Counted from the first letter of the stretch, positions 27,911 to 36,787 are shown. The stretch is 64,000 nt of DNA from Euzebyella saccharophila (GCF_014855495.1 NZ_JACYFJ010000001.1:372001-436000), one strand, 5' to 3'. Program-made: numbers and translations. Notes: a model not told the origin generated them from the sequence alone.

Positions 27911-28960
27911 ATGTTAGAAGATAAAGAACAAAAGAGAACTTCTCTGGATAATCTTGGGGAGTTTAGACTTATAGAACACTTGACGGAAAATTTTAATCTA
28001 AACCATTCTTCTTCCAAAGTAGGGATTGGCGATGATGCCGCAGTTTTGGACTATACGGATAAAAAAACCGTCCTAACTACCGACATGTTAGTGGAGGGTG
28101 TTCATTTTGATTTGAGTTACATGCCTTTAAAGCATTTGGGATATAAGGCCGTAATGGTAAATCTTTCCGATGTTTATGCCATGAACGCTGTGGCCACCCA
28201 AATAACCATTTCTATAGCCGTGAGCAACCGTTTTCCTTTGGAAGCCTTGGAAGAACTGTATTCTGGTATCGCCTTGGCCTGCAAACTTTACAATGTGGAC
28301 TTAGTAGGAGGAGATACCACTTCCTCAACAAAAGGCATGCTCATAAGCGTTACCGCTCTAGGTCAGGCCCAAGACCACAAAATTGCCTACCGATCGGGTG
28401 CAAAGCCCAATGACCTTTTGGTAGTAAGTGGTGATTTGGGCGGAGCCTATCTTGGGCTTCAAGTTTTAGAGCGGGAAAAGGAAGTTTTTAAAGTAAACCC
28501 CAATAATCAGCCAGACCTTTCCCCTTATACCTACATCGTAGAAAGACAATTAAAGCCTGAGGCTAGAAAAGATGTGGTAGAGTTACTGGAAAAGCTTGAG
28601 GTGCAACCTACTTCCATGATCGATATAAGCGATGGACTCTCTTCAGAGATTTTACACTTGAGCAAAAGCAGCAAGGTTGGTTGCAATCTTTTTGAGGATA
28701 AAATTCCCTTGGATCCAACGGTAATTTCTGCCTGTGAGGAATTTAAAATGGACAGTACCATGGTAGCACTTAGCGGAGGTGAAGACTATGAACTGCTATT
28801 CACAATTGACCAAAATGACTTTGAAAAGATTAAGGGCAACCCCCATTTCACGGTTATTGGTCATATGACCGAAGAAAAAGAAGGCAATCATTTAATTACG
28901 AGGGCAAACACTAAAATTCCTATTAGCGCTCAGGGATGGAACTCTTTTAAGGGAGAATAA
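27911..28960 (+). CDS. thiL: Thiamine-monophosphate kinase
   Basis: Phosphorylates thiamine phosphate to thiamine pyrophosphate. A 349-residue AIR-synthase-like protein with GIGDDAAVLDYTDKKTVLTTDMLVEGVHFD, DLVGGDTTSS, and MIDISDGLSSEILHL, GGEDYELLFTID in the C-terminal half. The ATG is 4 bp after a promoter element. A structured-RNA candidate follows downstream. Confidence 0.96.
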   Translation: MLEDKEQKRTSLDNLGEFRLIEHLTENFNLNHSSSKVGIGDDAAVLDYTDKKTVLTTDMLVEGVHFDLSYMPLKHLGYKAVMVNLSDVYAMNAVATQITISIAVSNRFPLEALEELYSGIALACKLYNVDLVGGDTTSSTKGMLISVTALGQAQDHKIAYRSGAKPNDLLVVSGDLGGAYLGLQVLEREKEVFKVNPNNQPDLSPYTYIVERQLKPEARKDVVELLEKLEVQPTSMIDISDGLSSEILHLSKSSKVGCNLFEDKIPLDPTVISACEEFKMDSTMVALSGGEDYELLFTIDQNDFEKIKGNPHFTVIGHMTEEKEGNHLITRANTKIPISAQGWNSFKGE

Positions 28961-28983
28961 ACCAAAAGGTACAAAACAAAAAA

Positions 28984-29063
28984 ATTCCCGAAAAGGCAAA
29001 CCTAACATACTGTTGTGGGGCGAACGACAGTGGAGAACGAGGTTGCTACTATTTTTCGGGAAT
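28984..29063 (+). ncRNA. Candidate structured RNA downstream of thiL
   Basis: An 80-base element folding into one long arm. Stem A: 11 bp, ATTCCCGAAAA (28984-28994) with its complement (29053-29063). Stem B: GGCAA-CCT (28995-29003, one bulged A) with AGGTTGCT (29040-29047), leaving a 5-nt bulge on the 3' side. Stem C: ACTGTTG (29009-29015) with CGACAGT (29025-29031), loop TGGGGCGAA. No coding frame and no U-run directly after. A second 9-bp hairpin (AAATCCTGA/TCAGGATTT, 29070-29098) follows. The strand is not certain because stems also form on the complement. I cannot match it to a named RNA family. Confidence 0.4.
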
Positions 29064-29137
29064 AAGTGTAAAATCCTGAAACCCTAGAGCTCAGGATTTG
29101 GGTGCCAAAGCATAGTTAACGCTGAATCAAGTTCAGG

Positions 29138-29356
29138 TTAGGCTGCATGTTTTGCTGCCCTATGTCTCTTCTGGAATATATTTTCCAATGTTTTATTAAT
29201 ATCTTGAAGCTCCGGTGTTAGATTGGACAAATTGCCGCTTACATCTGTTGTTACCTCTTTTCCACAATGAATGCATTTATACTCCTTAATGTGCAATGTC
29301 ACTTCTTTTGAAACCGCGTAGTGGTGGCCAAATAGGCTGCAAAAAATTTTTTTCAT
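29138..29356 (-). CDS. Small zinc-ribbon-like protein
   Basis: A 72-residue protein beginning MKKIFCSLFGHHYAVSKEV, with a CIHCGKE knuckle at about 33-39; together C6/H11/H12 and the CxxC could bind zinc. It resembles DUF1660-type small proteins and conserved short flavobacterial proteins of similar sequence. The rest is a basic amphipathic helix (LTPELQDINKTLENIFQKRHR). Function unknown. Located alone on the minus strand. Confidence 0.65.
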   Translation of the reverse strand: MKKIFCSLFGHHYAVSKEVTLHIKEYKCIHCGKEVTTDVSGNLSNLTPELQDINKTLENIFQKRHRAAKHAA

Positions 29357-29619
29357 GGTTGTAGGTTTAAAAATGCATCAGTGGCCTTTGGGGTAACCGC
29401 TTGGTGCTTTTGGTCAAAAATTTGGTCGATAAACAAAGTGGTTTTAAACACTTTCTATCAACAACGCCCTCTCTTCTTTTTTTATTGGATATATTATTTA
29501 AGTTTCATCACATTTTCGATGAACTACACAAATAATAGGGGTTCGGAAAGATTTTTCCGACAAAATGTATGCTTCGACCTTGAAATTAAACTCAGGTGTT
29601 TATCATCAACATTCTAAAG

Positions 29620-29627
29620 TATATTTG
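29620..29627 (+). promoter_or_regulatory. brnQ -7 promoter element
   Basis: TATATTTG, an exact -7 match; predicted start about 29631, 14 nt before ATG 29645. The other part of the 288-bp gap upstream shows nothing identifiable. Confidence 0.5.
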
Positions 29628-29644
29628 CTTCTTTATACTATACG

Positions 29645-30931
29645 ATGGAATTAAAAATATCAACCAAGGAAACGCTTGTAACTGCCTTTGCCTTGTTTTC
29701 CTTATTTTTTGGAGCGGGTAACCTCATTCTACCCCCTCTTCTTGGTTTTAATTCGGGAGGTGTATGGTGGTTGGTTACGATAGGATTCTGTGTGTCGGCC
29801 GTATGGGTACCCATGCTAGGTATTTTGGCTCATGCCAAATTACAAGGCACCATTTTCGACTTTGGTAAGAAGGTATCGCCAACATTTAGTTTGGTCTACT
29901 CATTTTTGATTTACGCCATTTCCGTTAGTCTACCCTCACCAAGAACAGCATCGGTAACGCATGAAATGGCAATTGCTCCTATTTTCAACACTCCATCTTG
30001 GGTAACAAGTGTGATTTATTTTTCACTGGTCTTTGTGTTTGTCATCAATCGGTCTAAACTACTGAATATTTTGGGCAAGGCGCTCACCCCTGCTATCATC
30101 ATTATCCTACTAGCAATCATTGGAATTGCTTCCTTTGGTCTGGAGTTTAATTTTGGTAATGTAGTTTTGGAAAGTCCGTTTTCGGAGGGTATTTTGGAAG
30201 GTTATCAAACTTTTGATGCCATTGGAGCGGTAGTAGTGGGTGCAGTTGTAATTATCTCGATAAAACTTCAGAAAAGAGATGCTCCCTATGAAGAAAAGAA
30301 AATCCTCATTAGAAGGGCAGGTTTTCTGGCAGGCTTGGGACTTTTCCTATTGTATGCGGGACTCATTTTTACCGGTGCAATTATGCATGGTTCTTTTGAA
30401 TCTACCGTTACGCGTACAGCCCTGTTAAATGGCATAAGTTTAAAGACCTTGGGAAGCATTGGTCAATTGTCTCTAAGTATTTTAGTGAGTTTGGCTTGTT
30501 TTACTACCGCAGTTGGAATTGTTACGGGTACTTCAGATTTTCTTCAATCGAGGTTTACGGGTTCCACCTATGTTTATAAAATAACGGCGTTTACTGGATG
30601 TGTTTTAGGAGTTTTAATGGGACAGTTTAATGTGGCCTATATTATTGCCGTGGCCTTTCCAGCGCTTATGTTCATTTACCCCATTACCATTGTTCTAATA
30701 TTACTGAATGTAGTGCCGGACAGGTATGCGTCTGCCACGGTATTTAGGGCCGTTGTAATTACCACTATACTTTTAAGTATACCGGATTTCCTTGCAAGCT
30801 TGGGCTTAAAAGAATCCTTAATCAGTTTACAGGGCTACATTCCATTAAGTACCTATAGTTTGGGATGGGTGTTACCCTCAGTAGTTGTTTTCCTATTGAG
30901 TAATTTATTGAGCAGTCCACCTAAAAGTTAA
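29645..30931 (+). CDS. brnQ: Branched-chain amino acid carrier (LIVCS family)
   Basis: A 428-residue inner-membrane transporter of the BrnQ family, importing leucine, isoleucine and valine with sodium or protons. About twelve hydrophobic helices are visible. Family signatures: FSLFFGAGNLILPPLLG near the N-terminus and TFDAIGAVVVGAVVI in the middle. It meets the small membrane-protein gene tail to tail: its TAA ends at 30931 and the next gene's stop codon begins at 30932. Confidence 0.95.
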   Translation: MELKISTKETLVTAFALFSLFFGAGNLILPPLLGFNSGGVWWLVTIGFCVSAVWVPMLGILAHAKLQGTIFDFGKKVSPTFSLVYSFLIYAISVSLPSPRTASVTHEMAIAPIFNTPSWVTSVIYFSLVFVFVINRSKLLNILGKALTPAIIIILLAIIGIASFGLEFNFGNVVLESPFSEGILEGYQTFDAIGAVVVGAVVIISIKLQKRDAPYEEKKILIRRAGFLAGLGLFLLYAGLIFTGAIMHGSFESTVTRTALLNGISLKTLGSIGQLSLSILVSLACFTTAVGIVTGTSDFLQSRFTGSTYVYKITAFTGCVLGVLMGQFNVAYIIAVAFPALMFIYPITIVLILLNVVPDRYASATVFRAVVITTILLSIPDFLASLGLKESLISLQGYIPLSTYSLGWVLPSVVVFLLSNLLSSPPKS

Positions 30932-31102
30932 TTAAGGCTGTCTACCTTTCCTTTTCTTAGAATAATAATAGAATAGATAGGCAACTGCCACCAAAACCAC
31001 AAAAGGTAAGAAGGTTCCAATAACCACCCCAATTTCATAGGAGCTATCTGGCGCTTCTTCCATCTTTTTCTGTATTTCCGAAACATCTTGAAGAGCCAAC
31101 AT
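30932..31102 (-). CDS. 56-residue single-pass membrane protein
   Basis: A short gene with ATG at 31100-31102 and TAA at 30932-30934. The product has an amphipathic acidic N-terminus (MLALQDVSEIQKKMEEAP), one transmembrane helix (about 24-47, IGVVIGTFLPFVVLVAVAYL then aromatic) and a basic tail (SKKRKGRQP) that would face the cytoplasm. It sits 10 bp downstream of xth on the same strand and end to end with brnQ. The hydrophobic/charge pattern and tight packing support it as real. Function unknown. Confidence 0.7.
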   Translation of the reverse strand: MLALQDVSEIQKKMEEAPDSSYEIGVVIGTFLPFVVLVAVAYLFYYYSKKRKGRQP

Positions 31103-31112
31103 ATAGAGGAAA

Positions 31113-31883
31113 TTAAATATCTATTTCGAGGCTAATTGGGCAATGATCGCTTCCCATGACCTGATCATGGATTTCAGCCGATTTCACCTTGGACCAAAGA
31201 TTTTCACTCACCAAGAAATAATCGATTCGCCAGCCTACGTTTCGTGAACGGGCCCCACCACGCATACTCCAAAAAGTATATTTATCAAACGTATCTGGAT
31301 GAAGGGTTCTAAAGCTATCCACAAGATTTAAGGTTTTCAGCATATGCTCAAATCCGTCAATTTCCACTTGGGTAAATCCGGAAGTTTTATTGTAATTACT
31401 TTTAGGATTAGCCAAGTCATTTGCGGTATGGGCCACATTAAAATCGCCGGTTACTATAATGGGTTTCTTTTTCTGAAGCGCTAAAAGATACTGGGTAAAA
31501 TCATTGTCCCATATAGCTCTGTAATCCAATCTTTTAAGTCCATTACCACTATTAGGCACATATACGTTGACCAAATAAAAAGAGTCATATTCCGCATAGG
31601 AAATCCTACCCTCCATATCATGGTCCTCAATGCCCATATCGCTACCAAAAGAAATGGGTTTCTGCTTTGATAAAATTCCTGTTCCGGAATACCCTTTTTT
31701 CTCCGCGCTATTGCTGAAAAGCTCATACCCCGTTACTTCCTTTAAAGCTTCGGACACCTGATCGTCCTGTGCTTTAGTCTCCTGTATACAGAAAATATCC
31801 GCATCAAATTTGGAAACCACCTCCTCAAAACCTTTCTTTACCGAAGCCCTAATCCCATTTACGTTCCAAGAAACTATCTTCAT
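31113..31883 (-). CDS. xth: Exodeoxyribonuclease III
   Basis: A 256-residue AP endonuclease/3'-5' exonuclease for base-excision repair. Motifs: WNVNGIRASVKKG, IFCIQETKAQD, GDFNVAHTANDLANPK, and the terminal GSDHCPISLEIDI with catalytic DH. Follows pepP by 23 bp and precedes the small membrane protein gene by 10 bp. Confidence 0.96.
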   Translation of the reverse strand: MKIVSWNVNGIRASVKKGFEEVVSKFDADIFCIQETKAQDDQVSEALKEVTGYELFSNSAEKKGYSGTGILSKQKPISFGSDMGIEDHDMEGRISYAEYDSFYLVNVYVPNSGNGLKRLDYRAIWDNDFTQYLLALQKKKPIIVTGDFNVAHTANDLANPKSNYNKTSGFTQVEIDGFEHMLKTLNLVDSFRTLHPDTFDKYTFWSMRGGARSRNVGWRIDYFLVSENLWSKVKSAEIHDQVMGSDHCPISLEIDI

Positions 31884-31906
31884 TGTAGTTGCATTTTTTT
31901 CAAAAA

Positions 31907-33199
31907 CTATTTATTCATTAACTCTTCAATCTCCGCTACCTCGATAGGAATATTGGCCATAAGATTAAAAGGTTCCCCGTTTTCTTGAATAACTACGTCA
32001 TCTTCTAAACGAACACCCATCTTTTCTTCAGGAATATAAATTCCCGGTTCAACGGTAAATACCATATTGGCTGCCATTGGCGATTTCAGTTCCCCGTAAT
32101 CATGGGTGTTAAGGCCTATATGATGACTCGTACCATGCATAAAATATTTTTTATAGGCAGGCCAGTTCTTATTCTCATTTTGAACATCGGCTTTGTCCAA
32201 AAGACCAAGTCCCAATAATTCCGAAGTCATTAATTTACCACATTCAACATGGTATTCTGCCCAAACGGTACCTGGCACCAACATTTTGGTTGCTTCGTTC
32301 TTTACCCTAAGTACAGCTTCATATACCTGTTTCTGCCTAGGGGTAAATTTACCGTTTACCGGAATGGTCCTTGTAAGGTCGCTGGAATAGTTGGCATATT
32401 CGGCCGCCGTGTCCATCAAAATCATTTGACCATCAAGACAACGTTTATTGTTTTCCAAGTAGTGCAAGACATTGGCATTATTCCCCGCCGCGATTATGGG
32501 TGGGTATGCAAATCCTTTGGAGCGGTTGCGCACGAACTGATGCAACAGCTCCGCTTCTATTTCATATTCCCAAACCCCGGGCTCTACAAATTCCAGTACC
32601 CTTCTAAACCCTTTTTCGGTAATATTACAGGCCGTCTGCATCAATTCTATTTCTTCAGGCTCCTTTATCCCTCGAATTTTTTGGAGAATAGGATTGCTTT
32701 TAGCTACCTGATGGGCCGGGAACTTCTGTTTGCAATCTAAAATAAAACGGTCTTCTCTAGTTTGGGTTTCTACAGCTTGCCTATAGTGTTCATTGGTATT
32801 GAAGTAAATAGTATCTGCCTCTGTCATCAAATCAAAGAAAATCTTTTCAAAATCCTGAAGCCAATAGACCGTTTCAATTCCTGAAACTTCGGTAGCCTTT
32901 TCCTTGGTTAGTTTTTCACCTTCCCAGACTGCTATATGCGGGTTGGTCTCTCTTACAAATAGTATTTCCCTGTGATTTTTATTCATCGCATCAGGAAAAA
33001 GTAACAAACGGGTTTCCTCCTGATCCGCTCCTGAGAGATAAAATAAATCCCTATGTTGCTCAAAGGGCATTACGCTGTCTGCCCCAATTGGATAAATATC
33101 ATTGGAATTAAAAACCGCAATGCTTTTTGGCTTCATTTGGGCCATGAATTTGCTTCGGTTCTTGATGAACAAGGAATTACTTATTTGCTCGTATTTCAT
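31907..33199 (-). CDS. pepP: Xaa-Pro aminopeptidase (M24B)
   Basis: A 430-residue metallopeptidase removing N-terminal residues before proline. Dimetal-binding residues lie in ILMDTAAEYANYSSDLTRTIPVNG, GTSHHIGLNTHDYG, FTVEPGIYIPE and VRLEDDVVI. The N-terminal AMP_N domain (first 170 residues) is present. First gene of a likely pepP-xth-small protein transcript. No signal peptide. Confidence 0.95.
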   Translation of the reverse strand: MKYEQISNSLFIKNRSKFMAQMKPKSIAVFNSNDIYPIGADSVMPFEQHRDLFYLSGADQEETRLLLFPDAMNKNHREILFVRETNPHIAVWEGEKLTKEKATEVSGIETVYWLQDFEKIFFDLMTEADTIYFNTNEHYRQAVETQTREDRFILDCKQKFPAHQVAKSNPILQKIRGIKEPEEIELMQTACNITEKGFRRVLEFVEPGVWEYEIEAELLHQFVRNRSKGFAYPPIIAAGNNANVLHYLENNKRCLDGQMILMDTAAEYANYSSDLTRTIPVNGKFTPRQKQVYEAVLRVKNEATKMLVPGTVWAEYHVECGKLMTSELLGLGLLDKADVQNENKNWPAYKKYFMHGTSHHIGLNTHDYGELKSPMAANMVFTVEPGIYIPEEKMGVRLEDDVVIQENGEPFNLMANIPIEVAEIEELMNK

Positions 33200-33372
33200 A
33201 GAGATTTTATTTTGATTTAAAACAGCTGAAATGGCTCTCTAAAAAGTGAACCTACAGCTAATAACTGCATATTCTTTTCAGCGTATTCACATTTTTCAAA
33301 AGTAGGGATTTAAGAAAAGAACAAAGAATATAGGTATCTTAATTTACATTGTGAGGGGGAACTTTGAACCAC

Positions 33373-33459
33373 AAAAAAAGAGGCCTATTTCTAGGCCTCT
33401 CCCTCTCAATTAAAGTTGGTTATGTTATTCTTCTAGTTTGAGGTAGTTTTTCTTTGTTA
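33373..33459 (-). ncRNA. Candidate orphan small RNA between pepP and the BNR gene
   Basis: On the minus strand: a promoter-like pair TTTTG (33492-33496) and TAATTTAG (33463-33470, one mismatch to TAnnTTTG), 21 bp apart, then about 87 nt of sequence without an open frame, ending in a terminator (33379-33400) with a T-run. No minus-strand gene lies between the promoter and the terminator, so the terminator has no other client. It would run towards pepP, whose start is about 170 bp further on. This is the main content of the 374-bp gap 33200-33573. Confidence 0.45.
33379..33400 (-). terminator. Rho-independent terminator of the orphan RNA
   Basis: Perfect 9-bp stem AGAGGCCTA (33379-33387) and TAGGCCTCT (33392-33400), loop of 4, then a run of seven A on the plus strand (T on the minus transcript). 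Confidence 0.75.
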
Positions 33460-33573
33460 GGCCTAAATTAACAAAATATTAAGTTGTTGTACAAAACCCT
33501 TCCGTTTATTTTTAAGCTTTAAATGAATAAAGCATATGTCTCTTATCCCTAAAATTCTGAAAGACTGAACCTT

Positions 33574-36420
33574 ATGAGGACCTTACTTCCACTCCTATTT
33601 TTTGCTTCTATTCTGGCTGCTCAAGCACAGCCTTCTCCAACTAGTTCGGAGCAGCTGAAAAACTCGTTGCAAGCCAAATTAAAGATGGAAGAACAAAGCT
33701 TGCTCAAGAATATTCCTTTGAAGAGTATTGGCCCAAGTATTATGAGCGGGAGAGTAGTAGACTTAGATGTAAACCCCAAAGACCCAACTGAATTTCTGGT
33801 TGCCTACGCTTCTGGGGGGCTATGGTATACCCAAAACAATGGCACTTCCTTTACCCCTCTCATGGATGAGACCCCTACACAAAATATGGGTGATATAGCG
33901 GTACACTGGCCTAGCAAAACCATTTGGGTCGGGACAGGAGAAAACAATGCCTCTAGATCATCTTACGCAGGTATAGGAGTTTTAAAGTCCTCGGATTTTG
34001 GCCGTACCTGGCACCATGTAGGTTTGGAAGACTCCCACCATATTGGACATATTTTAATCAACCCAGAAAACGAGAACGAGGTAATTGTAGGTGTTACCGG
34101 CCATTTATATTCCAGCAATGAGCAACGTGGCATTTATAAGACCAGCGATGGTGGAAAAACGTGGAAACAGACCTTATTCATTAATAAGGATACCGGAATT
34201 ATTGACTTGGCCTCCACTCCAAACAATTTTAATGTCATTTATGCCGCAGCTTGGGAAAAGGACAGAAAGGCATGGGATTTTTTGGGCAATGGGCCCAATT
34301 CAGGAATCTATAAAAGTACGGATGGAGGTCAAAATTGGAAAAAACTTTCCGTTGAAGGAAGTGGTTTTCCTACTGGCGGCCATGTTGGTAGAATTGGTCT
34401 AGCCGTTTATGACCAACATACCATATACGCGCTTTTGGACAATCAAGGGCATAGAGAAAAAGTAACAGATAAGAAATCCAAAAAAGGTTTGGCTCCTAGG
34501 GATTTTGAGCGAATGGATTTGGAAGAATTTTTGAAGATGGATGACAAAAAATTGAATTCATTTCTTAAAAAGAATGGCTTCCAAGAAAAATATAGAGCTG
34601 AAAATGTAAAGCAAATGATCCGCAGCGGTGTTTCCAAACCAGCGGATATTACCAAATACTTGGAAAATGCAAATTCCATGCTTTTTGACACTCCAGTAAT
34701 TGGCGCCGAGGTATATAAAAGTACAGATGGCGGACTTACATGGAAAAAACAGAACCAAGACTATATTGACGACTTTTATTATAGCTATGGTTATTACTTT
34801 GGGGAAATAAGAGTAGATACCAACGACAGTGACAAGATTTACATTGGCGGCGTGCCACTCCTAAAATCTTCCGATGGTGGCGCTACATTTGAGTCTATAA
34901 GCAAGGAAAACGTTCACGCCGATCATCAGGCCCTATGGGTCAACCCAAATAAACCAGGACATTTGATTAATGGAAATGATGGTGGTGTAAACATTTCGTA
35001 CGATGATGGTGAACACTGGATGAAGAACAACTCTGCCAAGGTGGGCCAATTTTACGCTATCAATGTGGATAACAAAGAACCCTATCACGTCTATGGAGGG
35101 TTACAGGACAACGGAGTATGGGCAGGTCCCTATAATTCCATGGAAGATGTAGAATGGCATCAAATGGGCGAATATCCATGGAAATCACTAATGGGTGGGG
35201 ATGGAATGCAGATTGAAATTGACAAAAGAAATTCTAACATTGTTTATACCGGCTATCAATTTGGCAATTACTATCGGATCGATAGAGCGGATAACTCTAG
35301 AAAATATATACAGCCAAAACATGAATTGGGCGAAGTCCCATATCGTTTTAATTGGCAAACCCCTATTTTACTTTCGGAACACAATCAAGATATTCTTTAC
35401 TTAGGCAGCAATAAACTGCATAGATCCATGAACCAAGGAGATGATTGGGAGGTCATATCAATAGATTTAACACAAGGAGGCAAAAGGGGCAATGTAGCCT
35501 ATGGAACTTTGACCACCATTTCTGAATCTCCTTTACTATTTGGTTTGTTATATACTGGAAGTGATGATGGATTAGTGCATATTAGTAAAGATGGCGGACA
35601 TCATTGGGAACTAATATCAAATACTTTTCCCAAGAATTTATGGGTCAGTAGGATTGTGGCGTCCAAACACAAAAAGGAAAGAGTTTACTTGGCCTTGAAC
35701 GGCTATCGCTGGGATGATTTTACCACCTACCTTTTTAAAAGTGAGGATTATGGGCAAACTTGGACGGATATTTCGGGAACTATTCCAAGTTCACCCGTAA
35801 ATGCTTTCGTGGAGGATTTAGAGAACGAACAGCTGCTTTTTGTAGGTACCGATAACGGACTGTATGCTTCTTTAGATCAAGGTTCATCTTGGGAAGCGCT
35901 AAAAAAGGGGATACCATCAGTGGCCATTCACGATTTGGTCATTCAAACTAAGGAAAAGCATCTTTTGGTGGGGAGCCATGGACGTAGCATCTATTTGGCC
36001 GATATAAAACATCTACAAAAACTATCCAAAGAAGTTTTTGAAAAGGAGCTATTTATTTTTGAATTGGACACCATAGAACACTCCAATAATTGGGGTAAAG
36101 CATCCGGAACATGGCAAAGGGCCAACACCCCGGGCCTTGACATCACGTTTTATTCAAAGCAAGACTCCAAAATTTCCGTTGCCGTAAAAAACGAACAGAA
36201 CATTACCGTTAGTTTTACTGAAACGGATGCCGATAAAGGGATAAATATTCTCTCTTACGACCTGGCTTTTTCGGAAAGTGGAAAAGCCCACTATCAAAAG
36301 AAAACAAAAGATGCTCGATCAACGAGCGAAGATGGCAAAACCTACCTGCCCAAAGGGAGCTATACGGTTCACCTTTCGAATAAAAATTATAAGACTCATG
36401 GAACATTTGAGATCAAGTAA
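33574..36420 (+). CDS. Large secreted BNR/sortilin-type beta-propeller protein
   Basis: A 948-residue exported protein; signal peptide of about 18 residues ends LAAQAQ. It carries many BNR/Asp-box repeats (YKTSDGGKTWKQTLF, YKSTDGGQNWKKLS, YKSTDGGLTWKKQN, HISKDGGHHWELIS, FKSEDYGQTWTDIS, YASLDQGSSWEAL), arranged as two propellers, like VPS10/WD40-YVTN-BNR proteins. The last 100 residues form a separate domain. Such proteins are often annotated as glycosyl hydrolases, but no catalytic residues are evident. No promoter seen. It ends just before the bidirectional hairpin at 36442-36457. Confidence 0.85.
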   Translation: MRTLLPLLFFASILAAQAQPSPTSSEQLKNSLQAKLKMEEQSLLKNIPLKSIGPSIMSGRVVDLDVNPKDPTEFLVAYASGGLWYTQNNGTSFTPLMDETPTQNMGDIAVHWPSKTIWVGTGENNASRSSYAGIGVLKSSDFGRTWHHVGLEDSHHIGHILINPENENEVIVGVTGHLYSSNEQRGIYKTSDGGKTWKQTLFINKDTGIIDLASTPNNFNVIYAAAWEKDRKAWDFLGNGPNSGIYKSTDGGQNWKKLSVEGSGFPTGGHVGRIGLAVYDQHTIYALLDNQGHREKVTDKKSKKGLAPRDFERMDLEEFLKMDDKKLNSFLKKNGFQEKYRAENVKQMIRSGVSKPADITKYLENANSMLFDTPVIGAEVYKSTDGGLTWKKQNQDYIDDFYYSYGYYFGEIRVDTNDSDKIYIGGVPLLKSSDGGATFESISKENVHADHQALWVNPNKPGHLINGNDGGVNISYDDGEHWMKNNSAKVGQFYAINVDNKEPYHVYGGLQDNGVWAGPYNSMEDVEWHQMGEYPWKSLMGGDGMQIEIDKRNSNIVYTGYQFGNYYRIDRADNSRKYIQPKHELGEVPYRFNWQTPILLSEHNQDILYLGSNKLHRSMNQGDDWEVISIDLTQGGKRGNVAYGTLTTISESPLLFGLLYTGSDDGLVHISKDGGHHWELISNTFPKNLWVSRIVASKHKKERVYLALNGYRWDDFTTYLFKSEDYGQTWTDISGTIPSSPVNAFVEDLENEQLLFVGTDNGLYASLDQGSSWEALKKGIPSVAIHDLVIQTKEKHLLVGSHGRSIYLADIKHLQKLSKEVFEKELFIFELDTIEHSNNWGKASGTWQRANTPGLDITFYSKQDSKISVAVKNEQNITVSFTETDADKGINILSYDLAFSESGKAHYQKKTKDARSTSEDGKTYLPKGSYTVHLSNKNYKTHGTFEIK

Positions 36421-36434
36421 CATTGACTTAAAAT

Positions 36435-36602
36435 AAAAAAAGCCCTTTTGCAAGGGCCATTTTTTGTTAAGTAGGTACAAGGTTAATTTGGTTCCGATTT
36501 GGGTCGGATAATCTTTTGTAGGTTCTAGTTTTAAGTTTGGGTTTAAAACTAATTAGGTTAAGTTCAAAGTGCGATTTGGGATTGCTCTATCACTTAATTA
36601 CA
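36435..36602 (-). ncRNA. Candidate small RNA, family copy 3
   Basis: Predicted minus-strand transcript of about 168 nt. The first third is almost identical to copy 1 over more than 25 bases (CATTGTAATTAAGTGATAGA and on). It carries TCCCAAATC (complement at 36573-36581) followed by GAACTTAACCT (36555-36565), and a degenerate second core with CCCAAATC (36496-36503). Then TACCTACTTAACAAAAAA and the terminator. No useful open frame. It occupies the 367-bp gap 36421-36787 with pfpI's own terminator. Confidence 0.65.
36442..36457. terminator. Bidirectional terminator: small-RNA copy 3 and BNR gene
   Basis: Stem GCCCTT (36442-36447) with AAGGGC (36452-36457), A-run on the left and T-run on the right, so it can end both the minus-strand RNA and the plus-strand BNR gene. 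Confidence 0.75.
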
Positions 36603-36605
36603 ATG

Positions 36606-36701
36606 TAAAACTAAGGCATCCATTTGAGCTACCTAAATTTATGTTGTGAAGTATGCCATCTCTGTGGTGAAAAAGGGGTATGATTTTTTTCTTCGATGAA
36701 C
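36606..36701 (-). promoter_or_regulatory. Promoter and direct-repeat operator, small-RNA family copy 3
   Basis: Read on the minus strand: GTTCATCGAA (36692-36701), TTCACCACAG (36662-36671, the most degenerate box), TTCACAACAT (36641-36650), 21 bp apart, degenerate -33 TTTAG, then -7 TAGTTTTA (36606-36613) 37 bp from the second box. Same order and spacing as copies 1 and 2 (30 rather than 31 bp from GTTCATCGAA to the first box). Confidence 0.68.
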
Positions 36702-36742
36702 GGTATCTTTTTTTATCAAAGTTGAAAGTATGAAACAAAAAA

Positions 36743-36765
36743 AATCCCGGCGGGGGGCCGGGATT
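36743..36765 (-). terminator. pfpI terminator
   Basis: Stem AATCCCGGC (36743-36751) and GCCGGGATT (36757-36765), loop of 5, with an A-run on the plus strand before it (T-run in the minus transcript). It separates pfpI from small-RNA copy 3. Confidence 0.8.
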
Positions 36766-36787
36766 ATTAAGATTTGGAATGTTTCAA

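Noticed and set aside
29000-29143. Possible integron attC site after thiL (ACCTAAC ... GTTAGGC)
   Set aside because: The heptamers are 137 bp apart and fit the loose R box patterns by chance. The inner L boxes are missing and no integrase gene is present; the 80-bp hairpin is better read as a structured RNA.
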